The notes below the pieces were generated by a model. The model worked only from the letters and a program-made list of their open reading frames with translations. It had not been told where the DNA came from and searched no databases. From NCBI RefSeq assembly GCF_024679245.1, contig NC_090174.1, positions 42,664,188 to 42,728,187 of the forward strand: a stretch of DNA of 64,000 bases. Reading direction: 5' to 3'. The stretch is from Pseudorasbora parva. Its lineage: Eukaryota > Chordata > Actinopteri > Cypriniformes > Gobionidae. The position numbers were made by a program, and so were the translations under genes. Shown here piece by piece: positions 43,901 through 54,517 of the stretch (the first letter of the stretch is position 1; each line of letters starts with the position of its first letter).

Positions 43901-46900
43901 ATATATCAGATGAAGTGGATTATCTTGCGTTGTAAATCCAGCAGGCTCCGACTCCCTGTCAGTGTTGAAAACATGTAATGGCGGCGCCCCGCCCACAGCT
44001 CGTGATAACTTACCGATCAACTAACACGTGCACTAGGCGAGCTAACCAATGAGCCCATTGCGTATTATAGAACCGTATTATCCTTTTAGAAGGAGGGACA
44101 GAGCAGTGTAGAATAAAGGTAAAATATATGAAAAAATATTGCAATTTTTTTTAAACGAAGTATGAACACTTTACAGTGCACCCCAAAAACACAAGTTTTC
44201 CACCCCTTTAATGGGAATGTCATCCATGTTGTATTCTGAATAAAATATTGAAAATTGAAACTTCCACATCATTGCATTCTGTTTGTATTCACAATTTGTA
44301 CCAATATCCCAACTTTTGTGGAATCAGGTTTGTATTAGGAATAAGTGGTTGAGCTTTATTATTAATGAAGCTCCAGCTCACTTGTGGAAGACATTGCAGT
44401 TTGTTCCTTCATTTGTTTACAAATTTGTTTGTAACATGATGTGAGGTCCGGTTGATGCATGATGGGATGTGAGGGAAGATGTTTCAGCCGGGACTTTTTA
44501 CTGCGCCGAGCCGAAGTCCTCTCAGAAGTGCTATTCAGCCATACATTATATTTCTCCTTTTTAATACGATTAGAGAAGCGCCACGTTTTATTTTGTCACC
44601 ATACTAGGTCGTTCAACTATTCGTGTAACTGTATTTAAATAGGGAAAACGTGGAGGTGTTTGGTTGCTTCTAACTTGATCTCTGTTTGGTACCATAGTGA
44701 ATGAACTGGACTTAGTGGCCTAAGCTAAATGCTATCAGATCGTCACCGCGTGTCAGAGCGATTAAGTGCACCCACTGAGACGAGAGAGGTGTGTATCAAC
44801 TTGTTTTAGTTAAGGGAATAACAGTTTAATATGAAAAAGCGGTGAAGTAACCCTTTAACAATTTAGTTAGTTTTAGAGTTCTTTCTTTTCAAGACACATT
44901 CATTGTACTGCTTTAATTTCAATCAATGTTTTCTCTTTATATTTTAATACAGTTAAGAAATCAAATTTGAGTTACTCACAATTTTCACCACTGATTATTT
45001 TTGCTTGCAATTAAAAAATAAATATGATTTAAATATAAATCTGATGTTTTATGAAAGTTATTTGCTATATATACATGGACTACAATTTTAAATCGCCATG
45101 TGAGTACACATTACATTAAAATATATGCTCTTCAATAAGCTGACAGAAAGCAGGTTAATGCGGAGAGGGAGTGAAATCTTTGCGTGGCAGGGGGAGCTGC
45201 CACAAAAACCTGCCAGGACTGAAGGCAGCCGCCATAAAACCCGTCACTGCTTAAGGCAGCTCCTGTAAAACCTGCCAGTGCTGGAGGCAGCTGCCAGTCC
45301 GGTAGATGCGTGTGAATGAAAGGACAATGCTGTTCTTTCTTCACAATATGCAATTCTGCCGTTTTTACACAAACTGCAATCATGGACTTATTTAAAACTT
45401 ATATATTTTATTCTGCTATTTTTGTTTGTAATAAAAGCGCGCGTCACCATCTGCGTAAAACCTGCCTCGAGATCTCTCACTTTTACAGCTCCAGAACGAT
45501 GCAGGAGAGCAACACACTGCGATCATGGACTTATTTACCACTTATATATTTTATTCCGCTATTTTTGTTTGTAATAAGAGCTCGCTTTGCGTCATAAGCG
45601 TTGCGCCTACCACAACTTAGCGTCGCGCCTGCCGAGAGATCTCACTGTTTTACAGCTCCAGAACGATGCAGGAGAGCAACAAACTGCGATCATGGACTTA
45701 TTTACCACTTATTTATTTTATTCTGCTATTTTTGTTTGTAATAAGAGCTTGCATCACCATCCACGTCGTGCCTGCCACAACTTAGCATTGCGCCTGCCTC
45801 AAGATCTCTCATGTTGTACAGCAAAGATTTTAGTCCTACTGTTAATGCGTTTACATGTTAAACAAACTTGATGTAAGGGACAAAGATCTAGCAGTGGCGA
45901 TAGGTTAATGCCTAATGCACTTTGAAGCCTGGCAAACAATCAAGTTAAATGAAGTGTTTCCAGCAGATGGCACGCAAACTTGTGCCGCGCTAACAGAATA
46001 CCTACGATTTGTGTGTATCAGAAAATGTAATATTGTGCGGTCAATTTTTAGTAATTGTTTAGGGCAATTTCCCGATTTCAGTCGTCATACAGTAGCCACC
46101 AACGACCCCTTTTCATAAAGCACGTGCCTCACTCTAGGCTGGTCGCTGTGGTTGATTTGACGGGAGTCACACGCGTAATGCATGGATACACATGACTGAT
46201 TATTCGTCTTAGCCAATCACGCTGACAGGAAAAAAATAAACAATGTAGCGACGGCAGGTTTAGGGAAAATAGTGCAGTAAAAGTACCAATACATTACTTT
46301 AAATGTACTCAAGTAAAAGTACACTGTTTTTAAACAACTTAAAAAAGTACAATTCCTGAGAAAAACTACTCAATTACAGTAACGAGAGTAATTGTAATTC
46401 GTTAATTTACACCACTGATCATATTCATCATCAATCAACTGTATGTAATGTTAGATGACCTAAATATGTCCGGGGCATGTGTGTTCATTTTTTTTAAAAT
46501 TAATGCGTTAAATCTACAGCCCTGATTATAAATGATTTCTAAAACTGTCTTGTTGTGACTGTAAAAAAAAAAAAGACAATTTTGAAGATTTTGTTTAAAT
46601 CTACTAAAACAGACATTTTAAATTATAATAATTTACAGTTTTTACTGTATTTTTAATCAAATAAACACAGACTTGTTGAAAAATGTTTAAAAATCTTCCT
46701 AACCCCAAACATTAAAACGGAAACCTGAAGTGTGCTGCTATATGTTTAAAACAAATGTTACTTGATTTGATATTTTGTTATATAACACCAAGATATTTAT
46801 ACATTCCTAAGCCAAATACTTTTTGGGAACAACTTATTTTATATGTTACTTTTTTGCTGTATTTTCCCACACAATTCTTATGGTTTTTAACTTATATTTA

Positions 46901-47848
46901 TAAGGTCTTGATATCTTACATGTTCTGATGTGGTGTGTAAAAGTGTGTAATAACACCTCTGATTTCATATCACAACAACACAAATAGAAGCAGATGACAG
47001 CCAACCTTCAACAAGATAAGGACAATCAACCCCCTATTCATATCAATATATCAACACACAACATAATTAATTGACCCCAGAAAACATTCGTCTGTAATGA
47101 TGCAATATTAAGCATGTCCCCTCATGCAGGCATCCATCTATGTGACACCTCTGCCCATCGTGACTCAAAAAGCTTTGAATGCAAGGGTGCTGAATGCTTC
47201 CATTCATGCTTTGTTCTGTCATTCGATAAGTTACTGCTGCTGTAAAATGTGTGGAAATATGTGAACAAGCAGTCTTACCCATAAAAGCCCCCACATTACC
47301 AATGAGACTGAACAGGCAGCTCTCGGGGGGGTAAGATCCGCATTTACTGAATCAAAGGGAAGACAAAAACATTGTCAGGTCACACTGGAAATAAACACAA
47401 ATACGAGTTGAAATAAAGAGGAAGAGCTCAAAATAAAGACTACCTGATGAGGGGAATGTCTTGAATGGTGCAGCAAGTTTTCTGGAAGCCCAGTTTGGCT
47501 GTTTCCTCTGTGCATGTCACATTGTACGACCTTTAAAATAACAGCATTGATAATCAAATGATGTAAACATTACACTCTAAATAAACTGACCGAAATAAGC
47601 CCATCTCACCAGTTTTCGACAGGGCAAACATGGTGGTTCATTACAGCCATAGCATATCTGAGGATAGAGCAAAACATCACTATATTGTATATGTTGTTTG
47701 CTATTTAACTCTGTATATTTGGAAGAAAAAAAATGACAAACAATAATGAACAGTTTTAAGGGTGACAGCATATTGAAACTCACACTATCCATATCCCAGT
47801 GATAGAGAAGGCAGCCAGGCTGACAGGCAGTATGATCCAGGCAGTCAT
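37915..47848 (-). CDS. tmem150a: Transmembrane protein 150A, complete, 7 coding exons
   Basis: Exons in transcript order: 47784-47848, 47610-47657, 47444-47530, 47279-47346, 41070-41197, 40177-40354, 37915-38213; 873 bp, 290 aa (human about 271). The start [20 protein letters not shown] is almost the human sequence. Next come [19 protein letters not shown], an extracellular Cys-rich loop ([23 protein letters not shown]), [15 protein letters not shown], the [20 protein letters not shown] helix, and the C-terminal STSTHLNC block near the end. Six hydrophobic segments fit the Frag1/DRAM/Sfk1 fold. TMEM150A is a plasma-membrane partner of the PI4KA (phosphatidylinositol 4-kinase III alpha) complex (family knowledge). 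The intron between exons 4 and 5 is 6 kb and nearly all transposon. The upstream promoter is not located; it lies above 47849, perhaps near 50700. Confidence 0.95.
38657..39292. repeat. Dispersed repeats in tmem150a last intron
   Basis: The right end reads TGGTGAACTATCCCTTTAAC, the AGGGATAGTTCACC family in reverse, and the left end ATGGTATAGTTCAAATATGG is a diverged mirror of it. The inner part at 38945-39090 (GATTGAATGGAAGATTGATA; GGGGCGGGTTTAAGCAGAC) resembles 48950-49100. The remaining intron to 40176 includes another repeat-like block (39735-39870, TGACGTCACCCATAGGATTC) and otherwise no feature. Confidence 0.5.
40424..40607. mobile_element. Foldback MITE (GGGCCTATTGCACAAAACTA arms)
   Basis: The left arm GGGCCTATTGCACAAAACTA and the right arm TAGTTTTGTGCAATAGGTCC are near-perfect inverted repeats. 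184 bp in total, with no ORF. It is in the intron between tmem150a exons 5 and 6. Confidence 0.8.
43046..43540 (+). pseudogene. Tc1-like transposase relic
   Basis: The start at 43046 gives [20 protein letters not shown] followed by KGVSKRKI, an N-terminal helix-turn-helix of a Tc1-like transposase. The frame is then lost by small indels, and homology continues in other frames: [15 protein letters not shown] near 43222, a catalytic-domain-like stretch near 43400-43530 including [15 protein letters not shown] wording that is corrupted. The C-terminal third is absent. Not functional. Confidence 0.75.
43560..44045 (+). repeat. Three tandem units with GTCAGTGTTTAAACATATAA
   Basis: Units begin at about 43562, 43792 and 43961 with GTCAGTGTT(T/G)AAA, followed by GGCGGC/GCCCA, CGTGATAACTT and AGATCAACTAACA. 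The first two end GTTGTAAATCCAGCAGGCTC. Spacing is about 230 and 170 bases; unit 1 is longer because a small MITE sits in it. The segment ends near 44210 with CCACCCCTTTAA. Confidence 0.65.
43666..43746. repeat. Short foldback MITE, second copy in the window
   Basis: AGGTGAATTCAGGGTGAT on the left and ATCACCTTGAATTCACCCTA on the right. It shares arm sequence and about the same length with 5302-5370. It interrupts the first of the three tandem units. Confidence 0.65.
45370..45815 (+). repeat. Tandem repeat, three units of about 145-165 bp
   Basis: CTGCRATCATGGACTTATTT occurs at 45374, 45518 and 45684. Each is followed by ATTTTATTC(C/T)GCTATTTTTG, GTAATAAGAGC, CGTCGCGCCTGCC and ACAGCTCCAGAACGATGCAG. 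The short ORFs that overlap are products of the tandem repetition. Confidence 0.7.
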
Positions 47849-48233
47849 TGGTCTGACGGTGAGGCCGGTCTGTCCCAAGCATGAGGGGGAGGAACACAGT
47901 GGGCTGGCGGGGTGAGACAAGGGGGGGATGACAAGGGGGCACTGACATGTAAGGACACACAGGGAGGGGACATGAGAGGAGGAAAGGGATGCCACGCTGC
48001 CCCTTCTTTCTGGCTGCCAAATCCAGGCCTGATCAGTTTTTTCAGAAACAAAGGAGAGGAGATAAATAAAGGAGAGACTTGGATCAAATTACAGTAGAAT
48101 TCATTTTACAGTCCTTTTCCCCATGTACATATTACGTACTTATTATAGTAATTGCAATAACTAGGTGATAACTAGATTACCTTCAACCTACCCCTAAACC
48201 TAAGTACTTTCTTGTGTAAGTACACTGAAGTAC
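47849..48233. other. 5' region of tmem150a
   Basis: Upstream of the tmem150a start codon. It contains a G-rich plus-strand segment (47880-47990). Part should be 5' UTR or intron. No promoter motif can be pinned down. Confidence 0.3.
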
Positions 48234-48609
48234 CTGTCTGGCTATCACCAGACCAAGCTCAATTTAAAATTGAACATTGGTCTGGGGAGTCTGCTCTGTA
48301 TTTACTATTGCACAAGAGGCGTGATCAGCGGGCATTATTCGAATAACTCGCAATTGGATAGTCCTTAACCAATCAGACCACAAGAGGCGTGATTTATGGG
48401 CAACGACCCATTGTTTTTCGAACCATTGTTTTTTTAAAATCTGTCATCATATTAAACCCACCAATAGCACGCCAGGTGAATAAGCCAGTCTGTGATTGGT
48501 TCCTGCAAAAGTGTAACAGAAGCAGTAGAAATGAATGCACGGGTTTCCAGACTGAGTTGCCAGGTGAAATCAAATCGCCGGCAGATCAGGCTGGGTTTAC
48601 CCAGCCTAC
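48234..48609. mobile_element. hAT-type MITE with perfect 8-bp duplication
   Basis: TGAAGTAC flanks both sides (48226-48233 and 48610-48617). Inner sequence begins CTGTCTGGCTATCACCAGAC and ends GGCTGGGTTTACCCAGCCTAC. It contains two copies of CCACAAGAGGCGTGAT-like sequence (near 48313 and 48380). 376 bp and non-coding. Confidence 0.75.
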
Positions 48610-49116
48610 TGAAGTACACATACTGTAAAATAAAGTGCAACCCAAATGATACATTCTTTAATTAAAATTAACATCTTAACAGCCAACTTTAAATGTCATG
48701 ACAGAATTTGCAGTTTATTTCACTTCTATAAAGTGACATTTTGCAGATTGAGACAGAATATTCAATAAGATAAAGTGAGTGGAAATGTTGACATCAGCCA
48801 TAAACTAAATCAATTTCAAGGTGGAATAAGTTATTATAATTTTATTAAATAATACTTAAATAATGGAATAATGTGCCGCAATAAGACCAGGAATGTGCAT
48901 TGAAGTTGTGATTAAATGGAAGCAGCCACAGATCAGATCTTATATTGCGAGTGGAACAGATAATCAAAAATTTGTAGGACAGGGTTTGGTTCAATCTGGT
49001 CACTGATTAGATGGATGACAAATCTGATTGGAAGTTTGCAATGGATTGTAAAATGGGCGGGGTTTAAAGCAGACTTAATGATTGGAGAAGTCCAGCATAT
49101 GTCACCACATAATGGA

Positions 49117-49592
49117 TGCGTCTGAAAACCTAGGCAGCGGACTTGTTGCCTCGCTGCCTTATCAGACAATGACTTGTAAGGAAGTGTTTGTATATGTAGG
49201 CACCTCACGAAACCTCACTGACTGATCTCGGACAGACTTCTAAGGCAGTGTAACAGTTTAATGATCTACAGCAAAAGAGAGAGAGAGCTTTGATGAGAAC
49301 TTAAAAAAAAAAATTACTACATTAGCAATTTCTCACTAGATATGACAAACGTGGAAAATTTTGGTAAAAAAAACAACAACTTACATTTACACACAAACTA
49401 ACCAGCAAATGCTCAACTGTCACTGAATGGAAAGCACAGGATTGTGGGATATCAAAGGCAGTGAAGGATACATATATGCTGCCTTCAAAAATTTATAAGA
49501 TGTGAAGCAAACATTAGATTTGGACATGCCTTGATTCCTTCCTATCTTGAAACGTGTCCTCCGAAGGGAGCATTATCCAGGTTTCGGACGCA
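49117..49592. mobile_element. DNA transposon with TGCGTC(C/T)GAAA ends
   Basis: The left end TGCGTCTGAAAACCTAGG and the right end CCAGGTTTCGGACGCA are inverted. 476 bp with no ORF. Just upstream, 48950-49100 resembles the repeat at 38945-39090. From 49600 to 51725 there are AT-rich stretches and a similar terminus near 49976, but no gene. Confidence 0.55.
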
Positions 49593-51725
49593 ACCAATGT
49601 CTGTCATTTCACTGGAATATTAGGTTATGAGATTTTGATTTAAAATGACGAAGTAAAAAAAAAAAAGAGGAACATGAATGATTCATTTACAATAGGACTG
49701 CTAGCATGCATTAGAAAATATTTTCATTTCATGCTGACTTTAAGAAAGGAAAGATAATTCTTTTTTATATATTTATTTGAACCTAGAGCAGCCAAGCTAA
49801 TGGTCATGCACACATTTTTAGAGCTTGTTTCCACTGGCAATTTGCCCTTAGATTTTGTAACAAAGAGCACTTCTAATCCAAAGTCATATCCTGTAGTCTG
49901 AGTTTCTAGGTTGCAGTGATCTTCGTTATAAAAACTTAAGCTGTACTGGAATTCTGCACATGACTGACACATGATGCGATCTGAAAACCTGGGTGGAAAG
50001 CAAAACTGATAAGTGACAAGCCACTTATGAGCTGTGGTATGATGACTTACAGTGAGGTCCAGACAGTCGGCCTACTTGGATTTCAAGCATATGAGCAATC
50101 AGAAAATCTAAACCTTACTTTAGGATATAACGTTAGACCAACAGTTAAAAGCATCAGCACAACAACAAAAAAAATCGGTTACTGTGTTGACACCAACAAC
50201 CCAGGCAGGTTAATATCCGGCTGACTTCATGACATTTATTTGTATTACAAACTAAAGTAGCATACAGGCGGCCTTCGTTGATCTCACGGTATATTTTGTA
50301 CAATCAAACACAGTTTTGCATCTCTGGCTCTTCTGGTTCGTTTCTAAATATAACGTTAATGACAGCCGGTCTCAATCCCCAGGTAGCAATTCCGTGTTCA
50401 CTAGCAATGAAGCTAACAATGGTTGTGTATCGAATCCTAGTGCGCTGCCTTCTTAGATAGCTTTTTCGTAAAACATTCGAACGCGACAGATATGCCCCAA
50501 AATGCTGTCTATGTAGGCAGCTCACTCGGTTTTGAGACAGCCGCAGAATCCACCAAAACCTTGAAACGATTGCTGGCGCCAGAGAAGCAAATTCATTACT
50601 GCTTGTAAGTGACTTCAAGAGATGATACAGAGTTCTGCTGTGAAAAAAATGTTTAAGAAGCAAATAAGACATTCATATTAACATACCTCAAGTCCTGCTA
50701 CTCCCTGCTTCCAACCTCACTCAACTGTGGTTGTTGCTTTAAGATAAGGCACTGTTGCTAAACATGTTCCTTGCGCCTCACTGTAATTGTAGTTATTTGT
50801 CGATTTGAAATGAATGCGTTACAAATGTGTCGCAAGTTTTAGATGACTACTTTACCCACAATGCCAATTTACGGCGGCCGATGGGCTGGAAAGAAACAGC
50901 CATAGACTTTATAAAATGGTCAAGACCGGTAATATACCACAGCATATGGTAATACAGCGACGTTCAAAGGCACAACAGCGTAATGCCTTGATTTTGTGTT
51001 TCATAGTTTAAAAAAATACATACAATAAAAGTATGTATATTATATTGATATACCTGAATGATGTAAAATTTTGCAGCATTATCCACTTTTTTAAATATTA
51101 TTTTTAAATATATATTTTTTAAATGTATGGCAAAATAAATTATCTTAGAGAAATCATTAATAGGTGTATGGGCATAATAGTACATTTTAGCTGTCCTCTA
51201 TGACTAAAATATAATTTTGTATCACCATATCTTTATAAACCAGGAAAGAGCAGACTCTAAAGGTGGATTTCACATTTTTATTCGGCATTTAAGCATTTTA
51301 AACGGCCCTTTATTAATTGTATGTTTAGTATAATATTTATGTTAGAAATGTATCCAGTTTATTAGTCATATAGCTCATATTTATTGGCCAGAATGTGTTT
51401 ATCGGCATTTAACATGTTGGGTGTTTCAATGAATACTATTTAAAATGAACTAAAAAGTGTATTATTGGGTACACATCGTCTGGAGTACTTGCTATTTTCT
51501 ATCAGGGACATTTTCCTTGTTTTTGCTATGATCCAAAAAGATACATCTAACAGTGATAATTGTCCATAGCCACTGTGTTGCTGTAAGAATTATCCCTTGT
51601 CATTCTATTAAGCTGAACTCTGGTATGATGATGTATTTAATATATGTTGCATTGAAAATGCCTTTATATCAATCAACCAGGTATAAATAACTCAGCAAAT
51701 AGATTTAAAATATTCATACTATTCC

Positions 51726-52158
51726 TTAAAGGAAGTGTATGTAAGACTGTGGCCAAAACTGGTACTGCAATCACTTTCAAATTACTGTAGAATTACTGTA
51801 GAACCCCCCCCCCCCCCCCCCCCCCCCCACTCGAGGTTGCCAGATAAGCTCCAGGATCCAGCAGGACGTTTGTAGCTGCAGCTGTGGTAAGTAACTAGAG
51901 CAGAGCTGGCAACCCGGATGCCGAAACACTACTGACTTCGGGATTGGTAGATAGGTGGAGGGTGGCCTCAGTTCAAAACACATGTCAACATAAACATCAG
52001 TTGAGGGCTGCAACAACAACTTTTAAATGACAATATCCTGGCCGGACTACTGTTGTCACTGATATAAGTATTTGAAATTAACATGATTTCTTAATGTCTA
52101 GTGACATATCAGGGCCATTTTATGATTAATTGAAATACATTTCTTACAATTCCTTTAA
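51726..52158 (+). mobile_element. Uninterrupted TTAA-flanked element (AGGAAGTGTATGTAAGA ends)
   Basis: TTAA at 51726-51729 and 52155-52158, with inverted ends AGGAAGTGTATGTAAGA and TTCTTACAATTCCT. It is 433 bp and is the same family as the split element at 14686-18779, in opposite orientation. A run of 25 C bases (51804-51828) lies inside. It supplies the pre-insertion sequence for the split copy. Confidence 0.85.
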
Positions 52159-52200
52159 AATTTTATATTTTTTCTTTTTGTATAAGTTTATATACGTTTT

Positions 52201-52330
52201 ATGTGATTTGCTGCATTTAGGTAAAATACCCAGAGAATGTATATATATACATATACATATATATACACACACACACATAAATATATATATTCTCAGGGTA
52301 TTTTACCTAAAAAAATGCAGCAAATCACAT
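52201..52330. repeat. Long hairpin (foldback) with (AT/AC)n loop
   Basis: Left arm ATGTGATTTGCTGCATTTAG plus GTAAAATACCCAGAGAAT; right arm ATTCTCAGGGTATTTTAC plus CTAAAAAAATGCAGCAAATC. Arms of about 38-40 bases pair almost fully, apart from a short T/A-run difference. The loop is alternating TA/CA. Sequence from 52331 to 53150 shows nothing else. Confidence 0.8.
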
Positions 52331-53156
52331 TTCTATATGTCAGAAGATATCATGAATATAACTAAACTAAAATAAATTATATATGTATGACTTGTTCTTC
52401 CATTAAATTGAGTACACGCCTGATCATTGCTGGGTCTAAAGGACTGCTTTTTTAATTTCTCTATATGTACATTTCATTATACTCTTTGGAAATTCAGAAT
52501 GGAAATAGACATTGAGAAAATTAAATCCAACTAATTTAGTACCATGACCATGAATTAACTGACTTTGTACATTATAAATCTGTAAAAATATACTGACTTT
52601 GAATAATAAGAATGTACAGGATCAAGGAAATTTGAGTTTGACCTAAAATAAAATGATTTATTTGGGTTATAAAAGTGTGTTCAGTGGCTTTCCTTCTTTG
52701 TTCTCATGTTTCTCATTCATTTTTTATGTGTGAAAGTAAATGACATTTCCCTATTCCAATTAATTCAAGACTATTTTTACTAATGAAATTAATTTGTTGG
52801 ATTTTAATTTAGGATCAGCTTCACCATCTGGGCATTAAAACATCCCTAGATGGCAGCAGACCATAATGAGTCACATCCCTATATTAGATGACAGATGCAA
52901 TAGCTAATACTACATGCTTGTTTTTATGTTGTGCAGTAACTCACATCTCTATTAAGAAGCACTGAAAATGCTTTATTCTTGACACACATAAAGACAAGGG
53001 AAACTAACACAGGTCACTGCACTGAACAGAATACCTGAGCTCCCACACTTGATATTAGTTCCCTCGGTAGTAGGTAAAATATTGTTGCTGTCAGTTCAGA
53101 CAAAATAAGTGCATTTAAAAGCGTATCTGTTTTTCACTGTCATTAAATGAAATGAC

Positions 53157-53222
53157 CACACGCGCGCACACACATAACGCACGCACGCACGCACGCACGA
53201 ACACACGCACGCACACACACAA
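53157..53222. repeat. (ACGC)n / (AC)n simple repeat
   Basis: Imperfect ACGC tetranucleotides mixed with AC dinucleotides, mostly on one strand. The region from 53223 to 54231 has no recognisable feature except that it should include the 3' UTR of tango2 near its upper end. Confidence 0.8.
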
Positions 53223-54231
53223 TGAGGGATTAATTTTGAATCATTGAATCATGTTTTCCGGTAGCATATTATCAGATTTAGACAGTCATGTGGACGTAAC
53301 TGTCATTTAAAAACTGAATACTACATTTCAGGCTCACTGTTATCAACTAAAGATGTGCCATCAAATTACATGTTCATTTCAGATTCTTGACAGCTGACAT
53401 AACGATGCGTTGATATTAGAATTCAGATAACATTATGAAAGCAGCAATGGAAATATAAAACCATATAGACTTCAAACTGTGAACACTTACAAATTTAAAT
53501 CAAAATTGGTTTCATTTAATATCACAACAAATGTTTCAATTTAAAAAGAATCTATCTGTTTTTAACTAAAGACTAAAAAAACACTGTTTAATGTAAAAAA
53601 AAAAGGAAGAAAAAAAATTTGGGGAGTAGCATTCAATGTGTTCCTGAGTTAAAGGTACAGTGGATCACTACCACGCTGAATAGCAAGCAAATGTTAAATT
53701 GTGCAAGATTATGAAGACGATTTATTTTCTTGTGTTCATGTCTTGTGACTGAAACAATTATTCTTTGGCAGTAGACATCTTGCTCCTCTGATTCTTCTGT
53801 TCAACAGCATTTCATACCAATGATAATGTATCTAGAGAGAATCACATGCACTCAAAATCACACCTCATGAGTAGATCCAGATGGAATATGCGGACCTTTG
53901 TGGACTGATTTGAGGGGAAATCTGTGGAATTCTGTGGATGGAGATAAACATGGTAAACCATACGGAAATCTCAAGTCTGTGGCCGTAGCTTCCGTGTGAG
54001 CCTTTTTGTAAGCCATCGACAATTGAGCTAAATTAGAAAGAAAAAAGGGAAAGTGCAAGGAATCTTTCTCTCAGAACAGAGCTGTAGTAAAAATTCACCG
54101 CTTTCATGTATCAGCAGGAAAGTCTTGATGTTCATATCGGTAGAAACAGTGGTGCTGCATGGCTTGAGCAGATAGTGGCTGGATAAAGGCACAGCGTGAG
54201 AGTCTTCTTCCCTTGGCCTGGCATCTGGCCC

Positions 54232-54448
54232 TTATTCCTGCAGTTTGAAGTGGAAGCTATTTGTGCTCCACTGGGTGATGTCACAGTTTAGCATGGTGCG
54301 CTCTGTAAAGCTCACGTTTCCCTCTCGGTCGATGAGGATAACTGTGTTGGTCCTGAGATAGATAGACACAAATATGACACTGGTTTAACATTAAAACTGG
54401 AGGGTAAAATAGAGCAAGGTGGCACGCAACTAGTTCATTCTGCATTTT

Positions 54449-54517
<69 letters not shown>

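Larger units (their letters stand above)
42694..44332 (+). mobile_element. Tc1-like transposon, degenerate, with internal replacement
   Basis: TA (42692-42693) then CAAACCCTATTCCAAAAAAT on the left; GTGGAATCAGGTTTG then TA (44333-44334) on the right. Sub-terminal sequence is also inverted (ACACTGTACAAATTGTGAAT / ATTCACAATTTGTACC). Length 1.64 kb is typical, but about 43540-44210 is foreign sequence that replaces the 3' half of the transposase. TA target and ends fit Tc1/mariner. Confidence 0.8.
41546..46523. mobile_element. Composite 5-kb insertion bounded by AGGGCTGTCAA-type ends
   Basis: The left end AGGGCTGTCAAGCGATCACA and the right end AATGCGTTAAATCTACAGCCCT are inverted versions of the same terminus, a family common in fish. 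The flanks at 41380-41545 and 46524-46700 look like the two halves of one dispersed repeat (AAACCAACAT / AAATGATTTCTAAAACTG). If so, the element split that repeat. The interior has since received the Tc1-like element at 42694-44332, tandem repeats (45370-45810) and a hAT-like stretch (46260-46435). Completeness of the outer element is uncertain. Confidence 0.5.

Noticed and set aside
44513..44560. GC-rich sequence read as a CpG promoter inside the tmem150a intron
   Set aside because: It lies in a transposon nest and has no transcript or splice signal nearby.
45370..45815. CRISPR-like array
   Set aside because: Only three long, uneven units in a vertebrate intron, and no short uniform repeat-spacer pattern.
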